A stretch of 64,000 nucleotides of DNA from Xanthobacteraceae bacterium (GTDB taxonomy: Bacteria; Pseudomonadota; Alphaproteobacteria; Rhizobiales; Xanthobacteraceae), in contig JAHBZB010000002.1 of NCBI GenBank assembly GCA_019635635.1, forward strand, positions 1,015,204 to 1,079,203, in the 5' to 3' direction. Below are positions 44,841-53,486 of the stretch, piece by piece. The notes below the pieces were generated by a model. It did not search any database, had not been told where the DNA came from, and was given only the letters and a program-made list of their open reading frames with translations. Positions within the stretch are counted from its first letter, which is position 1. Each line of letters begins with the position of its first letter. The translations under genes and the position numbers were made by a program.

Positions 44841-45965
44841 TTATTGTATGCTTGTCGCGACCAGCCAGTTTTTCACGGCTTTGAGCGCCTCGCCACGGCT
44901 TTTGGTCCGCTCCTCGGCCTCGCCGAACACCATGATCTGCGCGTCGGCGCTGGTGCCGGTATCGAAAATCGAACCGATCAAAGAGAGTTCGATTTCGCAG
45001 CCGAGCATCTTTGCGTCGGGCGCGAGCCGGTCGAGAAGCTCGGAAACCGCCTCGCGCACCGGCACGGCGCGGCCCTGCTTCTGATCGACGAAGCTGCCGT
45101 GAATGCCGTAGCGCTGCGCCCGCCATTTATTCTCGGCCGCAATCGCATAATCGATCGGCGTCAGCGTCTCGTTGATTTTCGGATTGCGGAACAGATGCCG
45201 CAGCAGGCAGCGGTAAAGCGCGGCGAGCGCAATCGAGTCGGAGACGCGGGTGCAGGAATCGGGCGCGCGCAACTCGAGCGTCGGATGCGCTTCCGACGGA
45301 CGGATCGACCACCATAAATAAGTGCCGTCCGGTATCACACGCGCATCGATCAGCGCGCTCTTGTACTGTTCGAAATCGTCGTTGCTCTGGAACAGCGGCG
45401 GCAGGCCGGTGCGCGGCAGTTCGTCGTAGGCGGCAAGGCGATAGCCCATGAGGCCGGTGCGGCGCGAATTCCAGAACGGCGACGAAGTCGAGAGTGCGAC
45501 GAAATAAGGAATGTAGGGCACGATGCGGCGCATCAATTCGATGCGGCGCTCGGGATCCGGAATCTCGACATGCACATGCAGTCCGCAAAGCATGTTGCGC
45601 TCGGCGAGCATCTGGAGATCCTGCATCATGCCGTCGTAGCGCATGGCCTCGGTCTGCCGCACCGAAGTCCAGGCCGCGGTCGGGTGCGTGCCGGCAGCGA
45701 TGATCGACAGACCGAATTCGGCCGCGATCGACGCCATGTTTTTGCGCAAACTTCGCAACTCGCGCGCGCCCTCGGAAAAATCGATCGAAGGCTTGGTCGC
45801 GACCTCGACCTGCGATTGCAGCATCTCGCGCGTGACCGCAGGCCCGAGGCCGGTTTTCAGCGCGGCAAGAAACGCCGCCGGCATGCGGCGCTGGACTGCC
45901 TTCGTCTCCGCATCGACGACGAAGTATTCCTCTTCAATACCGAAGCTGTAATCGCCCGCCATCAA
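44841..45965 (-). CDS. Carboxylate-amine ligase of the GCS2 (YbdK) family
   Basis: A 374-residue enzyme with [11 protein letters not shown] at the N-terminus and [15 protein letters not shown] in the middle, the signature of the YbdK family. Members have weak glutamate-cysteine ligase activity and their physiological substrates are often unknown. It lies 82 bp upstream of gshA on the same strand, so two members of the wider ligase superfamily are neighbours. Confidence 0.9.
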   Translation of the reverse strand: MMAGDYSFGIEEEYFVVDAETKAVQRRMPAAFLAALKTGLGPAVTREMLQSQVEVATKPSIDFSEGARELRSLRKNMASIAAEFGLSIIAAGTHPTAAWTSVRQTEAMRYDGMMQDLQMLAERNMLCGLHVHVEIPDPERRIELMRRIVPYIPYFVALSTSSPFWNSRRTGLMGYRLAAYDELPRTGLPPLFQSNDDFEQYKSALIDARVIPDGTYLWWSIRPSEAHPTLELRAPDSCTRVSDSIALAALYRCLLRHLFRNPKINETLTPIDYAIAAENKWRAQRYGIHGSFVDQKQGRAVPVREAVSELLDRLAPDAKMLGCEIELSLIGSIFDTGTSADAQIMVFGEAEERTKSRGEALKAVKNWLVATSIQ

Positions 45966-45998
45966 TCACTTCTCTCTCAAATTTTTTGAATCGGCGCT

Positions 45999-46739
45999 TC
46001 AGCGCCAGTCGCCGCAGACCGCCTGCACGAGCGCGAGTGCGGCGACCGCCGCCGTGTCGGCACGCAAAATGCGCGGACCGAGCGACAGCCGGATTACATT
46101 GCCGCGTGCCAACAGCGCGCGGCGTTCGCTCTCCGAAAATCCTCCCTCGGGACCGACGAGGACCGACAACTCCTCCGCTTTCGCGCCGCGCAATTCCTCG
46201 ACCGGCGATTTTTCGGCGCCGTCCTCATCGCAAAAGACGATCCGGGAAGACGCGGGCTGCGCCGCAAGCCACTTCTCGAAGCTCATCAGCTCGTCGATTT
46301 CGGGCAGCACGAGAATTCCGCACTGCTCGGCGGCCTCGATCGCATTCGCGCGCATCCGGTCCATATTCATTCGGTTCACTTGGGTGAATTGGGTCAGTAC
46401 CGGCGACAATCGAGATGCCCCCATCTCGACCGCCTTCTGCACCATGTAATCGAGGCGGGCCTGCTTGAGAGGTGCAAACGCATAAATCGGCCCAAAGGTT
46501 TCCGGCTGCAACCGGATTTGTTTTTGCGGCTGCAAAACGGCACCGCGTTTGCCGCTGGGAGAAAGGCGGGCAAGCCATTCGCCGTCCCGGCCGTTGAACA
46601 CGAGCGTCTCCGCGCCATTGGCAAGCCGCATCACCTGCCGGAGGTAATGTGCCTGATCGGGGGCAAGCACGACTTCTTGCGCCGCAGCGAGCGGGGCGTT
46701 CACGAACAGGCGAGGCGCGCGAAAGTCGTATTTCGCCAA
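45999..46739 (-). CDS. rsmE: 16S rRNA (uracil1498-N3)-methyltransferase
   Basis: A 246-residue SPOUT methyltransferase. The knot region has VLVGPEGGFSESERRALLARG and LSLGPRILRADTAAVAALA, both diagnostic for RsmE. It methylates U1498 in the decoding region of 16S rRNA. TTG 46739 is preferred since ggagga precedes it at proper spacing; the longer frame upstream is not family-like. The gene is divergent from the secreted-protein gene at 46842. Confidence 0.92.
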   Translation of the reverse strand: MAKYDFRAPRLFVNAPLAAAQEVVLAPDQAHYLRQVMRLANGAETLVFNGRDGEWLARLSPSGKRGAVLQPQKQIRLQPETFGPIYAFAPLKQARLDYMVQKAVEMGASRLSPVLTQFTQVNRMNMDRMRANAIEAAEQCGILVLPEIDELMSFEKWLAAQPASSRIVFCDEDGAEKSPVEELRGAKAEELSVLVGPEGGFSESERRALLARGNVIRLSLGPRILRADTAAVAALALVQAVCGDWR

Positions 46740-46841
46740 GGCGTTCCTCCGGGCTTCGGTTTTGGTAACCTTTTCGCCTCGATATTGCCCAAAGTCACTG
46801 GCTTTTGTTACGGCTATCCTGCCCACGACCGAACGGAAAGC

Positions 46842-47393
46842 ATGTACGCTCGCATCCTGCCCGCGCTCGCCCTCGCCCTGCTTCTGCTTGCGGGCGGCCG
46901 CGGCGTGCTGTTTGCGCAGTCGATCACGGTCGATCCCGGCCCGCAGCGGCCCTTGCCGAACTCGCCGATCCCGCAGCAGGCGCCGCAACAACAGAACCCC
47001 TGCGAGGTGGAGTTCAAAAAGCTCCGCGACGAATTGCAAAATCGCGGCAAGAGCCTTCAGGACGCGGGCAAGCGCAAAGCTTCGCCGAAAGAACTCTGCG
47101 CACGCCTGAACAGTTATGCCGCGTCAGAAAGCAAACTGCTCAACTTCTTCGTCACGAAATCGCAGACCTGTGGTGTCCCGCCGCAAGCCGCCGATGGCCT
47201 GAAGAAGAGCCAGGTGAAAACGGCCGAGCTGCGCACCAAAATCTGCGCGGCGGCGAACAATCCGCAACAGCAGCAGCAATCGCCGAGCACGGGGCTCAGC
47301 GGCGCGCTCAACCAGAACACGGGCACCGTTCCGGAGACGCCGCAAGGCGGCGGCATCTTCGACACGCTCTCCGGCAACGTCCTGCAACAATGA
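46842..47393 (+). CDS. Secreted Gln-rich protein, unknown function
   Basis: A 183-residue protein with a signal peptide (MYARILPALALALLLLAG...FAQ). The mature part starts Pro/Gln-rich, has a helical core with four cysteines (NPCEVEF, KELCARL, TCGVPP, KICAAA) and ends with another Gln/Pro/Gly-rich tail. No known family. Its stop overlaps the ubiA start by 4 bp, so the two are translationally coupled although no functional link is obvious. Shine-Dalgarno cggaaag precedes the ATG. Confidence 0.7.
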   Translation: MYARILPALALALLLLAGGRGVLFAQSITVDPGPQRPLPNSPIPQQAPQQQNPCEVEFKKLRDELQNRGKSLQDAGKRKASPKELCARLNSYAASESKLLNFFVTKSQTCGVPPQAADGLKKSQVKTAELRTKICAAANNPQQQQQSPSTGLSGALNQNTGTVPETPQGGGIFDTLSGNVLQQ

Positions 47394-48352
47394 CCGATAG
47401 CGGCCGTCCGGCGGCGCTGCCGGTTGCCGACTCCACCGGCAACTGGGTCGACCGCGGCGCGCCTGGTTTCGCTCAGCCCTTCCTTCGTCTGGCACGCATC
47501 GACCGGCCGATCGGCTGGTGGCTTCTGCTGCTGCCCTGCTGGTGGTCGACGGCGATCGCCGCACTCGCGCAGCGCGCGCCGTGGCCGGACGCGAAACTGA
47601 TCGCTCTCTTCCTCATCGGCGCGATCGTCATGCGCGGCGCGGGCAGCACCTGGAACGATATTCTGGATCGCAAGATCGACGCACAGGTCGAGCGCACGAA
47701 GAACCGGCCGATTCCTTCCGGTCAGGTTTCGGCGAAGGCGGCATTCGTCTTTGCGATTTTTCTTTCCTTCATCGGGCTTGCGGTTCTGCTGCAAATGAAT
47801 CGCTTTGCGATCCTCACGGGCGCCGCGTCGCTGCTGATCGTCGCAGTCTATCCGCTCGCCAAGCGCGTGATCTCGATGCCGCAACTGGTGCTGGGCTTCG
47901 CCTTCTCGTGGGGCGCGCTGATGGGCTGGGCCGCGGTTTTCGGCGCACTCGATTGGCGGCCGGTCGTGCTCTACGCCGGAACGATCTCATGGGTCATCGG
48001 CTACGACACGATCTACGCGCATCAGGACCGGCGCGACGACGCGATCATCGGCGTGAAATCTTCCGCGCGGCTGTTCGGCAAAAATACGAAGCCGGCGCTC
48101 ACGGTTCTCTACGCCATCACAGTCCTCTTGGTCGGAATTGCGACGCTTTATTCGGGCGGCGGGATTATTTCTCTTCTCGGCCTGATTGCGTTCGCCGCAC
48201 ATCTTGCGTGGCAGGTGGTCACGCTCGACGCCGACGATCCGTCCTATTGCCTGAAACTGTTCCGTGCGAACCGTGACGCGGGTCTCATGCTGTTTGCCGG
48301 GTTCGTACTCGACGTGATCGCAGGCGCGCCGTTCGCGCCAATCGTTCCGTAA
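47390..48352 (+). CDS. ubiA: 4-hydroxybenzoate polyprenyltransferase
   Basis: A 320-residue membrane prenyltransferase of ubiquinone biosynthesis that attaches the polyprenyl tail to 4-hydroxybenzoate. The first Asp-rich motif is NDILDRKIDAQVERTKNRPI and the second YDTIYAHQDRRDDAIIG; RIDRPIGWWLLLLPC is the usual family start. The frame continues upstream inside the previous gene, but ATG 47390, overlapping the stop of that gene, is the expected start. Confidence 0.95.
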   Translation: MTDSGRPAALPVADSTGNWVDRGAPGFAQPFLRLARIDRPIGWWLLLLPCWWSTAIAALAQRAPWPDAKLIALFLIGAIVMRGAGSTWNDILDRKIDAQVERTKNRPIPSGQVSAKAAFVFAIFLSFIGLAVLLQMNRFAILTGAASLLIVAVYPLAKRVISMPQLVLGFAFSWGALMGWAAVFGALDWRPVVLYAGTISWVIGYDTIYAHQDRRDDAIIGVKSSARLFGKNTKPALTVLYAITVLLVGIATLYSGGGIISLLGLIAFAAHLAWQVVTLDADDPSYCLKLFRANRDAGLMLFAGFVLDVIAGAPFAPIVP

Positions 48353-48353
48353 C

Positions 48354-48974
48354 TCAGTTACGCGCGATGATCTCGCGCTCGCCCACATGAAGACCGTGTG
48401 CGATCGGCGATGCCACGCGTTCGCTGCGCGTGCGGAACGCGGTACGGCGATGGCGGAGTGCGCTGCGGCGCTTGCGGCGCATGCCGTCGCCCTTGCGCTT
48501 CGAGACGGGAGCCGGGTTGCGCAAACGGCCGTCGGCATCGGCGACCAGAATCGGGCAACCGGTGACGCGGCTCCATTTGCGCGCGCAGGCGGCGCTCGCA
48601 TCGCTGTCTTCGGAGGCATGCAGGAGAATGCTGAGCGCGTCGTCGCGGTGCTCGAGCGAAAGAAAAATCACGGGCTCGCCGCCGCCGGGCGCAAGCACGC
48701 GCACCGCAAGGCCTTCGTATTCGCTGAACGGAAGCTGCACGCGCATCTGCACGCCGCGCACGCAGCGGCGCAACTCGACGCCGTCGCGCGAAATTCCGAT
48801 CTCGCGGCTGCCGTCATCGGCGGACGGATCGGCTGCGGTGATCGAAACCGGGAGGCGGAGCGGATCGAGCCCGAACAACGGACCCGATCCTTCCCGCGCA
48901 ATACCGGCTGCGCTTGCCTGACGCCTCAATGCTTGCACTCCCCGCCGGATTTTTCCGGTCGTTACAGGGAGCAT
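48354..48974 (-). CDS. Hypothetical protein (DUF6101-like)
   Basis: A 206-residue soluble protein with beta-strands in the middle (GVELRRCVRGVQMRVQLPF and VIFLSLEHRDDALSILL) and a basic, Arg-rich C-terminal third (RRKRRSALRHRRTAFRTRSER). The position next to ubiA and the pattern fit a rhizobial conserved family that I believe is DUF6101; the name is not certain. Function unknown. It converges with ubiA one base after its stop. Confidence 0.65.
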   Translation of the reverse strand: MLPVTTGKIRRGVQALRRQASAAGIAREGSGPLFGLDPLRLPVSITAADPSADDGSREIGISRDGVELRRCVRGVQMRVQLPFSEYEGLAVRVLAPGGGEPVIFLSLEHRDDALSILLHASEDSDASAACARKWSRVTGCPILVADADGRLRNPAPVSKRKGDGMRRKRRSALRHRRTAFRTRSERVASPIAHGLHVGEREIIARN

Positions 48975-49106
48975 GGCACGCGCGGGCGAAGCGCCGGCTT
49001 AAGGATTTGGGTAAATCTTTTCTGATCGGACGCGAAAATGCGCCGGTTCGACCATCATCCTTGACGAAACCTTGCCGCGCACGAAGGCCCGGCGCATAGA
49101 ACAAGC

Positions 49107-49901
49107 ATGACTTCGCCCGACCCGCAGCACGCCGCCATTCACCGCCAACTGCGCGATGCCGTGGCGGAAGCAAGCCGGCTTGCGCTCTCGATGTTCCGGA
49201 ACAACGTCCGCGCCTGGAACAAGGACAATGCCTCGCCTGTGACGGAGGCCGATCTCGCAGTCGACAACTTCCTGCGCGAGCGCCTGACCGGAATCGATCC
49301 CGCGATCGGCTGGCTTTCGGAAGAAACCGTCGATGTGCCGGAGCGGCTCCTGAAAGAACGCGTCTGGATCGTCGACCCGATCGACGGCACGCGCTCCTTC
49401 ATTGCGGGCCGCGAGGACTGGGCGATCTGCGCCGCACTCGTCGAACGCGGCAGGCCGGTCGCCGCGGTGGTCGAAGTGCCCGCGACCGGCGAATCGTTTG
49501 CTGCAATCAAAGGCGGTGGCACGACAAAAAATGGGCAGAAGATTTCCGTCTCTATGAAGGATAAAATCCAGACCGCGACGATTGCATACCCCGCGAAACT
49601 CAATCCGGTGCTCGCTTCGCTCGGAAACCGGACAGAAGTGCCGAGAATTCACTCGATTGCCGTCAGATTGTCGCGCGTCGCAAGCAGCGAAATCGATGCC
49701 GCGCTCGCGGCCATGAATGCCAACGATTGGGACCTTGCCGCTGCGGACCTTTTGGTGCACGAAGCGGGCGGCAGGATCACCGACGTGAGGGGACGGACGC
49801 CGGTCTATAATCTTGCCACGCATATTCACGGCGCGCTGATCGCAGCCGGGAGCACATTGCACCCGAAACTCGTTGCCGCGCTCGCCGCCTCATTGAAGTA
49901 A
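49107..49901 (+). CDS. cysQ: 3'(2'),5'-bisphosphate nucleotidase (CysQ type)
   Basis: A 264-residue Mg-dependent phosphatase of the inositol monophosphatase superfamily. Metal-binding motifs are WIVDPIDGTRSF and the late WDLAAADLLVHEAGG. CysQ removes PAP formed in sulfate assimilation. Substrate assignment within this superfamily is not certain; inositol or other sugar phosphatase is possible. It heads a row of genes leading into lipid A synthesis, an order often seen in Rhizobiales. Confidence 0.82.
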   Translation: MTSPDPQHAAIHRQLRDAVAEASRLALSMFRNNVRAWNKDNASPVTEADLAVDNFLRERLTGIDPAIGWLSEETVDVPERLLKERVWIVDPIDGTRSFIAGREDWAICAALVERGRPVAAVVEVPATGESFAAIKGGGTTKNGQKISVSMKDKIQTATIAYPAKLNPVLASLGNRTEVPRIHSIAVRLSRVASSEIDAALAAMNANDWDLAAADLLVHEAGGRITDVRGRTPVYNLATHIHGALIAAGSTLHPKLVAALAASLK

Positions 49902-49920
49902 TCAGACTACGGTCTTTGCA

Positions 49921-50166
49921 ATGACTGCACAGAAACAACTGCTTCATCTCGTGTTCGGCGGCGAACTGGCGAAACTCGACGGCTCCGAATTCCGCGATCT
50001 CGAAAAGCTCGACATTGTCGGAATCTTTCCAAACTACGCGAGCGCGCATCAGGCCTGGAAAGCGAAGGCGCAGATGACGGTCGATAACGCGCTGATGCGC
50101 TACTTCATCGTGCATCTGCACCGGCTGCTCGATCCGGAGACGGATGCGGCCGTGCAGCAAAAGTAA
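49921..50166 (+). CDS. DUF4170 protein
   Basis: An 81-residue protein: LLHLVFGGELAKLDGSEF, GIFPNYASAHQAWKAKAQMTVDNA and YFIVHLHRLLDPETD are the DUF4170 pattern. Nearly always found between the CysQ-like gene and the acyltransferase/waaA genes in alphaproteobacteria. Function unknown; context points to the cell envelope. Confidence 0.88.
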   Translation: MTAQKQLLHLVFGGELAKLDGSEFRDLEKLDIVGIFPNYASAHQAWKAKAQMTVDNALMRYFIVHLHRLLDPETDAAVQQK

Positions 50167-50184
50167 CGCACTCGCTACGCTGTC

Positions 50185-50898
50185 ATGTGGCGTAAAATCC
50201 GCACATCGGACGCCTTCAGGCGCATACTCGGCCGTTCGGTAGCTTCCTACCTGCGGTTGGTGTGGAACACGCAGCGCGTCACGATCGAGCCTGCCGATCT
50301 CTACGAGTGGATCGACGGCGAGTTGCCGCTTATACTTACGTTCTGGCACGGGCAGCATTTTCTTGCGCCGTTCGTGCCGAAGTCGCATCACCGGGCGAAG
50401 GTCATGATCTCGCGCTCCTACGATGCCGACGTGAACGCCGTCGCAGCCGAGGCTCTCGGTATCGGAACCATTCGCGGCTCCGGTACGCATCGCAAAAATT
50501 TCCACGAGAAAGGTGGCGTCGCCGCCACGCGCCAGATGATCGAGACGCTCGAGCAGGGAATCAACGTCGCGATGACCGCGGACGTGCCGAAGATTTCGCG
50601 GCGCGCGGGTCTCGGCATCGTCTCTATTGCAAAGCACTCCGGGCGGCCGATCTATCCGGTCGCGATCGCGACCAGCCGGCGCATGGTGATGAAGCGCAGC
50701 TGGGACAAGTCGAGCCTGCATCTGCCGTTCGGCCGCGCGGCGCTGGTCGCAGGCAAACCGATCATCGTGGAAGCCGGCGCCGACGACGCGGCGCTCGAGC
50801 GGGCGCGCAAGCAGGTTGAGGACGAACTCAACCGTGTCACCGCGCGCGCGGAAGAACTCGTCGGCAGAGCCGCGAAAGCCGCAGGCGATGGCATTTAG
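50185..50898 (+). CDS. Lysophospholipid acyltransferase family protein (DUF374)
   Basis: A 237-residue membrane-associated protein with LPLILTFWHGQHFLAPF (the family His), SRSYDADVNAVAAEALGIGTIRGSG, and ADVPKISRRAGLGIVSIAKHSG, the DUF374/LPLAT pattern. The gene overlaps waaA by 11 bp and lies in the lipid A/Kdo group, suggesting an acyl transfer step in outer membrane lipid synthesis, not yet assigned. Confidence 0.85.
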   Translation: MWRKIRTSDAFRRILGRSVASYLRLVWNTQRVTIEPADLYEWIDGELPLILTFWHGQHFLAPFVPKSHHRAKVMISRSYDADVNAVAAEALGIGTIRGSGTHRKNFHEKGGVAATRQMIETLEQGINVAMTADVPKISRRAGLGIVSIAKHSGRPIYPVAIATSRRMVMKRSWDKSSLHLPFGRAALVAGKPIIVEAGADDAALERARKQVEDELNRVTARAEELVGRAAKAAGDGI

Positions 50899-52183
50899 AG
50901 GCCGCCTCCCTCTGCTCATTCGCATGTACCGGCGGATGACGCGCTGGGCGGTGCCTTTTTCCGGCGCGATCTTGAACTGGCGCCTGAAGCGCGGAAAAGA
51001 AGATGCCGGGCGCGTGAACGAGCGCAAGGGGATCGCGAGTATCGCGCGACCCGAGGGCGCCTTGATCTGGATTCACGGCGCGAGCGTCGGCGAAGTGATC
51101 TCGATGCAGCCGCTCGTGGAATATATCCGCAAGCAGGGCTTCACCGTGTTGATGACGTCCGGAACGGTGACGGCGGCGCAAACGGTTGCGACTCGAATGC
51201 CGGCCGGAACGCTGCATCAATATATTCCGCTCGACGCGCCGCAATTCCTGCAAAGCTTTCTCGACCACTGGCGGCCGGGTCTTGCGCTGGTAGCGGAGTC
51301 CGAATTCTGGCCGAACCTCTTGATCGAGACCTCGAACCGCAACATTCCGGTCGTTCTGGTGAACGGGCGGCTCTCGCAACGCTCGTTCTCGCGGTGGAAA
51401 TACGCGAAGAAGAACGCGGCCGCGCTCCTCTCCTCCTTCGATCTTTGTCTCGCGCAGGATCGCGACGTGGCCGAGCGGCTCCAGCAGCTCGGCGCGAAGC
51501 GCGTACTGGTCACCGGCAACCTGAAATTCGACGTGCCGCCGCCGCCGGCGGATGCCGCCGACATGCAGGAGATGATCCGCACGATTCACGGGCGGCCGGT
51601 GTTTCTCGCGGCGAGCACGCACCGCGGCGAAGACGAAGACGTCATCGACGCACACATCGAAGTAATGCAGAAGGTGCCAAGCCTGCTCACGATCATCGTG
51701 CCGCGGCACCCGGAGCGCGGCGGCGAAATCGCCGAACTTGTGCAGGATTATCAACTCGTACCCGCGATGCGTTCGCGCCGTCACCTGCCGGATCGCGGCA
51801 CGAATATCTATATCGCCGACACCCTCGGCGAACTCGGGCTGTTCTATCGCCTCGCGCCGATCGTGTTCATGGGCGGCTCGCTCATCAAGCATGGCGGGCA
51901 GAATCCGATCGAGCCCGCGAAGCTCGACAACGCGATCCTGCACGGACCTTATGTGCACAGCTTCACGAATATCTATTCCGAGCTGAACCGCCGGCATGCC
52001 GCCGCGACGGTCACCGACGCGCAATCGCTCGCGGCGAGCCTGTTGCGACTGCTCGACGATCCGGCGCTGGTACGATCGATGGCGGAAGCCGCGCACGCGA
52101 CCGTGATTCCGCTTTCGGGCGCGGTGGACCGCACGGCGAAGGCGCTCGAGCCCTACCTCGTGCAACTGCGCTTCGGCCAATGA
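50888..52183 (+). CDS. waaA: 3-deoxy-D-manno-octulosonic acid transferase
   Basis: A 431-residue membrane-associated glycosyltransferase (KdtA) that adds Kdo to lipid IVA. Typical segments: RLKRGKEDAGRVNERKG, WIHGASVGEV, LVAESEFWPNLL and FMGGSLIKHGGQNPIEPAK. ATG 50888 is the family start; the frame runs further upstream inside the acyltransferase gene. The stop overlaps lpxK by 4 bp. Confidence 0.95.
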   Translation: MAFRGRLPLLIRMYRRMTRWAVPFSGAILNWRLKRGKEDAGRVNERKGIASIARPEGALIWIHGASVGEVISMQPLVEYIRKQGFTVLMTSGTVTAAQTVATRMPAGTLHQYIPLDAPQFLQSFLDHWRPGLALVAESEFWPNLLIETSNRNIPVVLVNGRLSQRSFSRWKYAKKNAAALLSSFDLCLAQDRDVAERLQQLGAKRVLVTGNLKFDVPPPPADAADMQEMIRTIHGRPVFLAASTHRGEDEDVIDAHIEVMQKVPSLLTIIVPRHPERGGEIAELVQDYQLVPAMRSRRHLPDRGTNIYIADTLGELGLFYRLAPIVFMGGSLIKHGGQNPIEPAKLDNAILHGPYVHSFTNIYSELNRRHAAATVTDAQSLAASLLRLLDDPALVRSMAEAAHATVIPLSGAVDRTAKALEPYLVQLRFGQ

Positions 52184-53196
52184 CGGCGCCGGTTTCGCTT
52201 CGCGCTCCGCAATTCTGGTGGCGAAAGCCCGGTGCCCTCGCAGCATTGCTTTATCCGGCCGCTGCGATCTATGGCGCGGTGGCGGGCGCGCGGCTTGCGC
52301 GCAAGGGCTATCGCGCGAACATTCCTGTGCTCTGCATCGGCAATCCGACGCTCGGCGGTGCGGGAAAAACGCCGGCGGCGATCACAATCGCGAAATTGCT
52401 TCAGGCCGAAGGCCGGAAAGTTTTCTTTCTCATGCGGGGCTATGGCGGCAGCGAAGCAGGCCCGCTGCTTGTAGATTTGCGCAAGCATTCGGCGACGGAG
52501 ATCGGCGACGAAGCGCCGCTTCTCGCCAAGGTCGCGCCTACCGTTGTTGCGCGCGACCGCGCGGCGGGCGCGAAGTTCGCCGAGGCAAACGGCGCCGAAA
52601 TTCTTCTGCTCGACGATGGATTCCAGAATCCGTCGCTCGTAAAAGATTTCTCGCTGCTCGTGATCGACGGCGCAAAAGGTCTCGGCAATGGCCTCGTGTT
52701 TCCGGCGGGACCGTTGCGCGCGCCGCTCAAGCCCCAGTTCACGCGCGCACAGGCGGTTGTCGTCGTCGGTGATGGCAACGCAGGCGAGAAGGCGGCCAGG
52801 TTTGCTGCGGAAGTTGGTATAACGGTGCTGCGCGCAAAACTGACGGCGGATGCGGAATCCGCACGGCAATTTTCTGGAAAGCCCGTGCTGGCTTTTGCGG
52901 GTATCGGCGCGCCGGAGAAATTTTTCGCGAGCTTAGAGGTGGCAGGCGCCGAAATCGTCAGCCGCAAGCCGTTCGGCGACCATCATCGCTATTCGGAAGA
53001 GGACGCGAAGGCGCTGCTTCGCGAAGCGGCCGAAAAAAATCTGCTGCTTGCGACCACCGCCAAAGATCTCGCACGCATGAGCGCAGACGCGAACCTTTCT
53101 TCGCTTCGCGCAAACGCGCTTGCGCTCAACGTCTCGCTCGCCTTCAAGGACGAGGCAGCGATAAAAAATCTGATCGGGAAAGCGCTGGCGCGCTAG
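52180..53196 (+). CDS. lpxK: Tetraacyldisaccharide 4'-kinase
   Basis: A 338-residue inner-membrane kinase that phosphorylates the 4' position of the lipid A precursor. The P-loop is GNPTLGGAGKTP, with one N-terminal membrane helix (ALAALLYPAAAIYGAVAG) and the conserved LLLDDGFQNPSL. It ends the lipid A group; DUF2093 is convergent and overlaps the end by 4 bp. Confidence 0.95.
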   Translation: MTAPVSLRAPQFWWRKPGALAALLYPAAAIYGAVAGARLARKGYRANIPVLCIGNPTLGGAGKTPAAITIAKLLQAEGRKVFFLMRGYGGSEAGPLLVDLRKHSATEIGDEAPLLAKVAPTVVARDRAAGAKFAEANGAEILLLDDGFQNPSLVKDFSLLVIDGAKGLGNGLVFPAGPLRAPLKPQFTRAQAVVVVGDGNAGEKAARFAAEVGITVLRAKLTADAESARQFSGKPVLAFAGIGAPEKFFASLEVAGAEIVSRKPFGDHHRYSEEDAKALLREAAEKNLLLATTAKDLARMSADANLSSLRANALALNVSLAFKDEAAIKNLIGKALAR

Positions 53197-53411
53197 CGCC
53201 GCTGACCTTGCCGCCGCGCCATCACCGCTTCCGGCGTGGCGTAGGCTTCCTGCAAATCCACGCTCCAGTATTTCAATTCGTCGAGCGGGATCGGCGTGCC
53301 GGTGACGGCGCAACGCACATAGCTGCCCGGACGGACGATGCGATAATCGCCATCGAGATAGCGAAGCTCGGCTTCGCCGGCAGCCAAAGGAGTGCGTTCA
53401 AAGCGGTTCAT
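53193..53411 (-). CDS. DUF2093 protein
   Basis: A 72-residue protein with the DUF2093 pattern: LRYLDGDYRIVRPGSYVRCAVTG, then IPLDELKYWSVDLQEAYA. It is a small alphaproteobacterial family almost always next to lpxK or xseA. The single cysteine in VRCAVTG and the surrounding pattern could suggest a small beta-rich fold. Function unknown. Confidence 0.9.
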   Translation of the reverse strand: MNRFERTPLAAGEAELRYLDGDYRIVRPGSYVRCAVTGTPIPLDELKYWSVDLQEAYATPEAVMARRQGQRR

Positions 53412-53486
53412 GATCGCCTTTATATGGTACGAACCGGGCCGGAGCGCAAAGCGTAATTTTTACCGGCTCACGCAATCGTTGACGCT

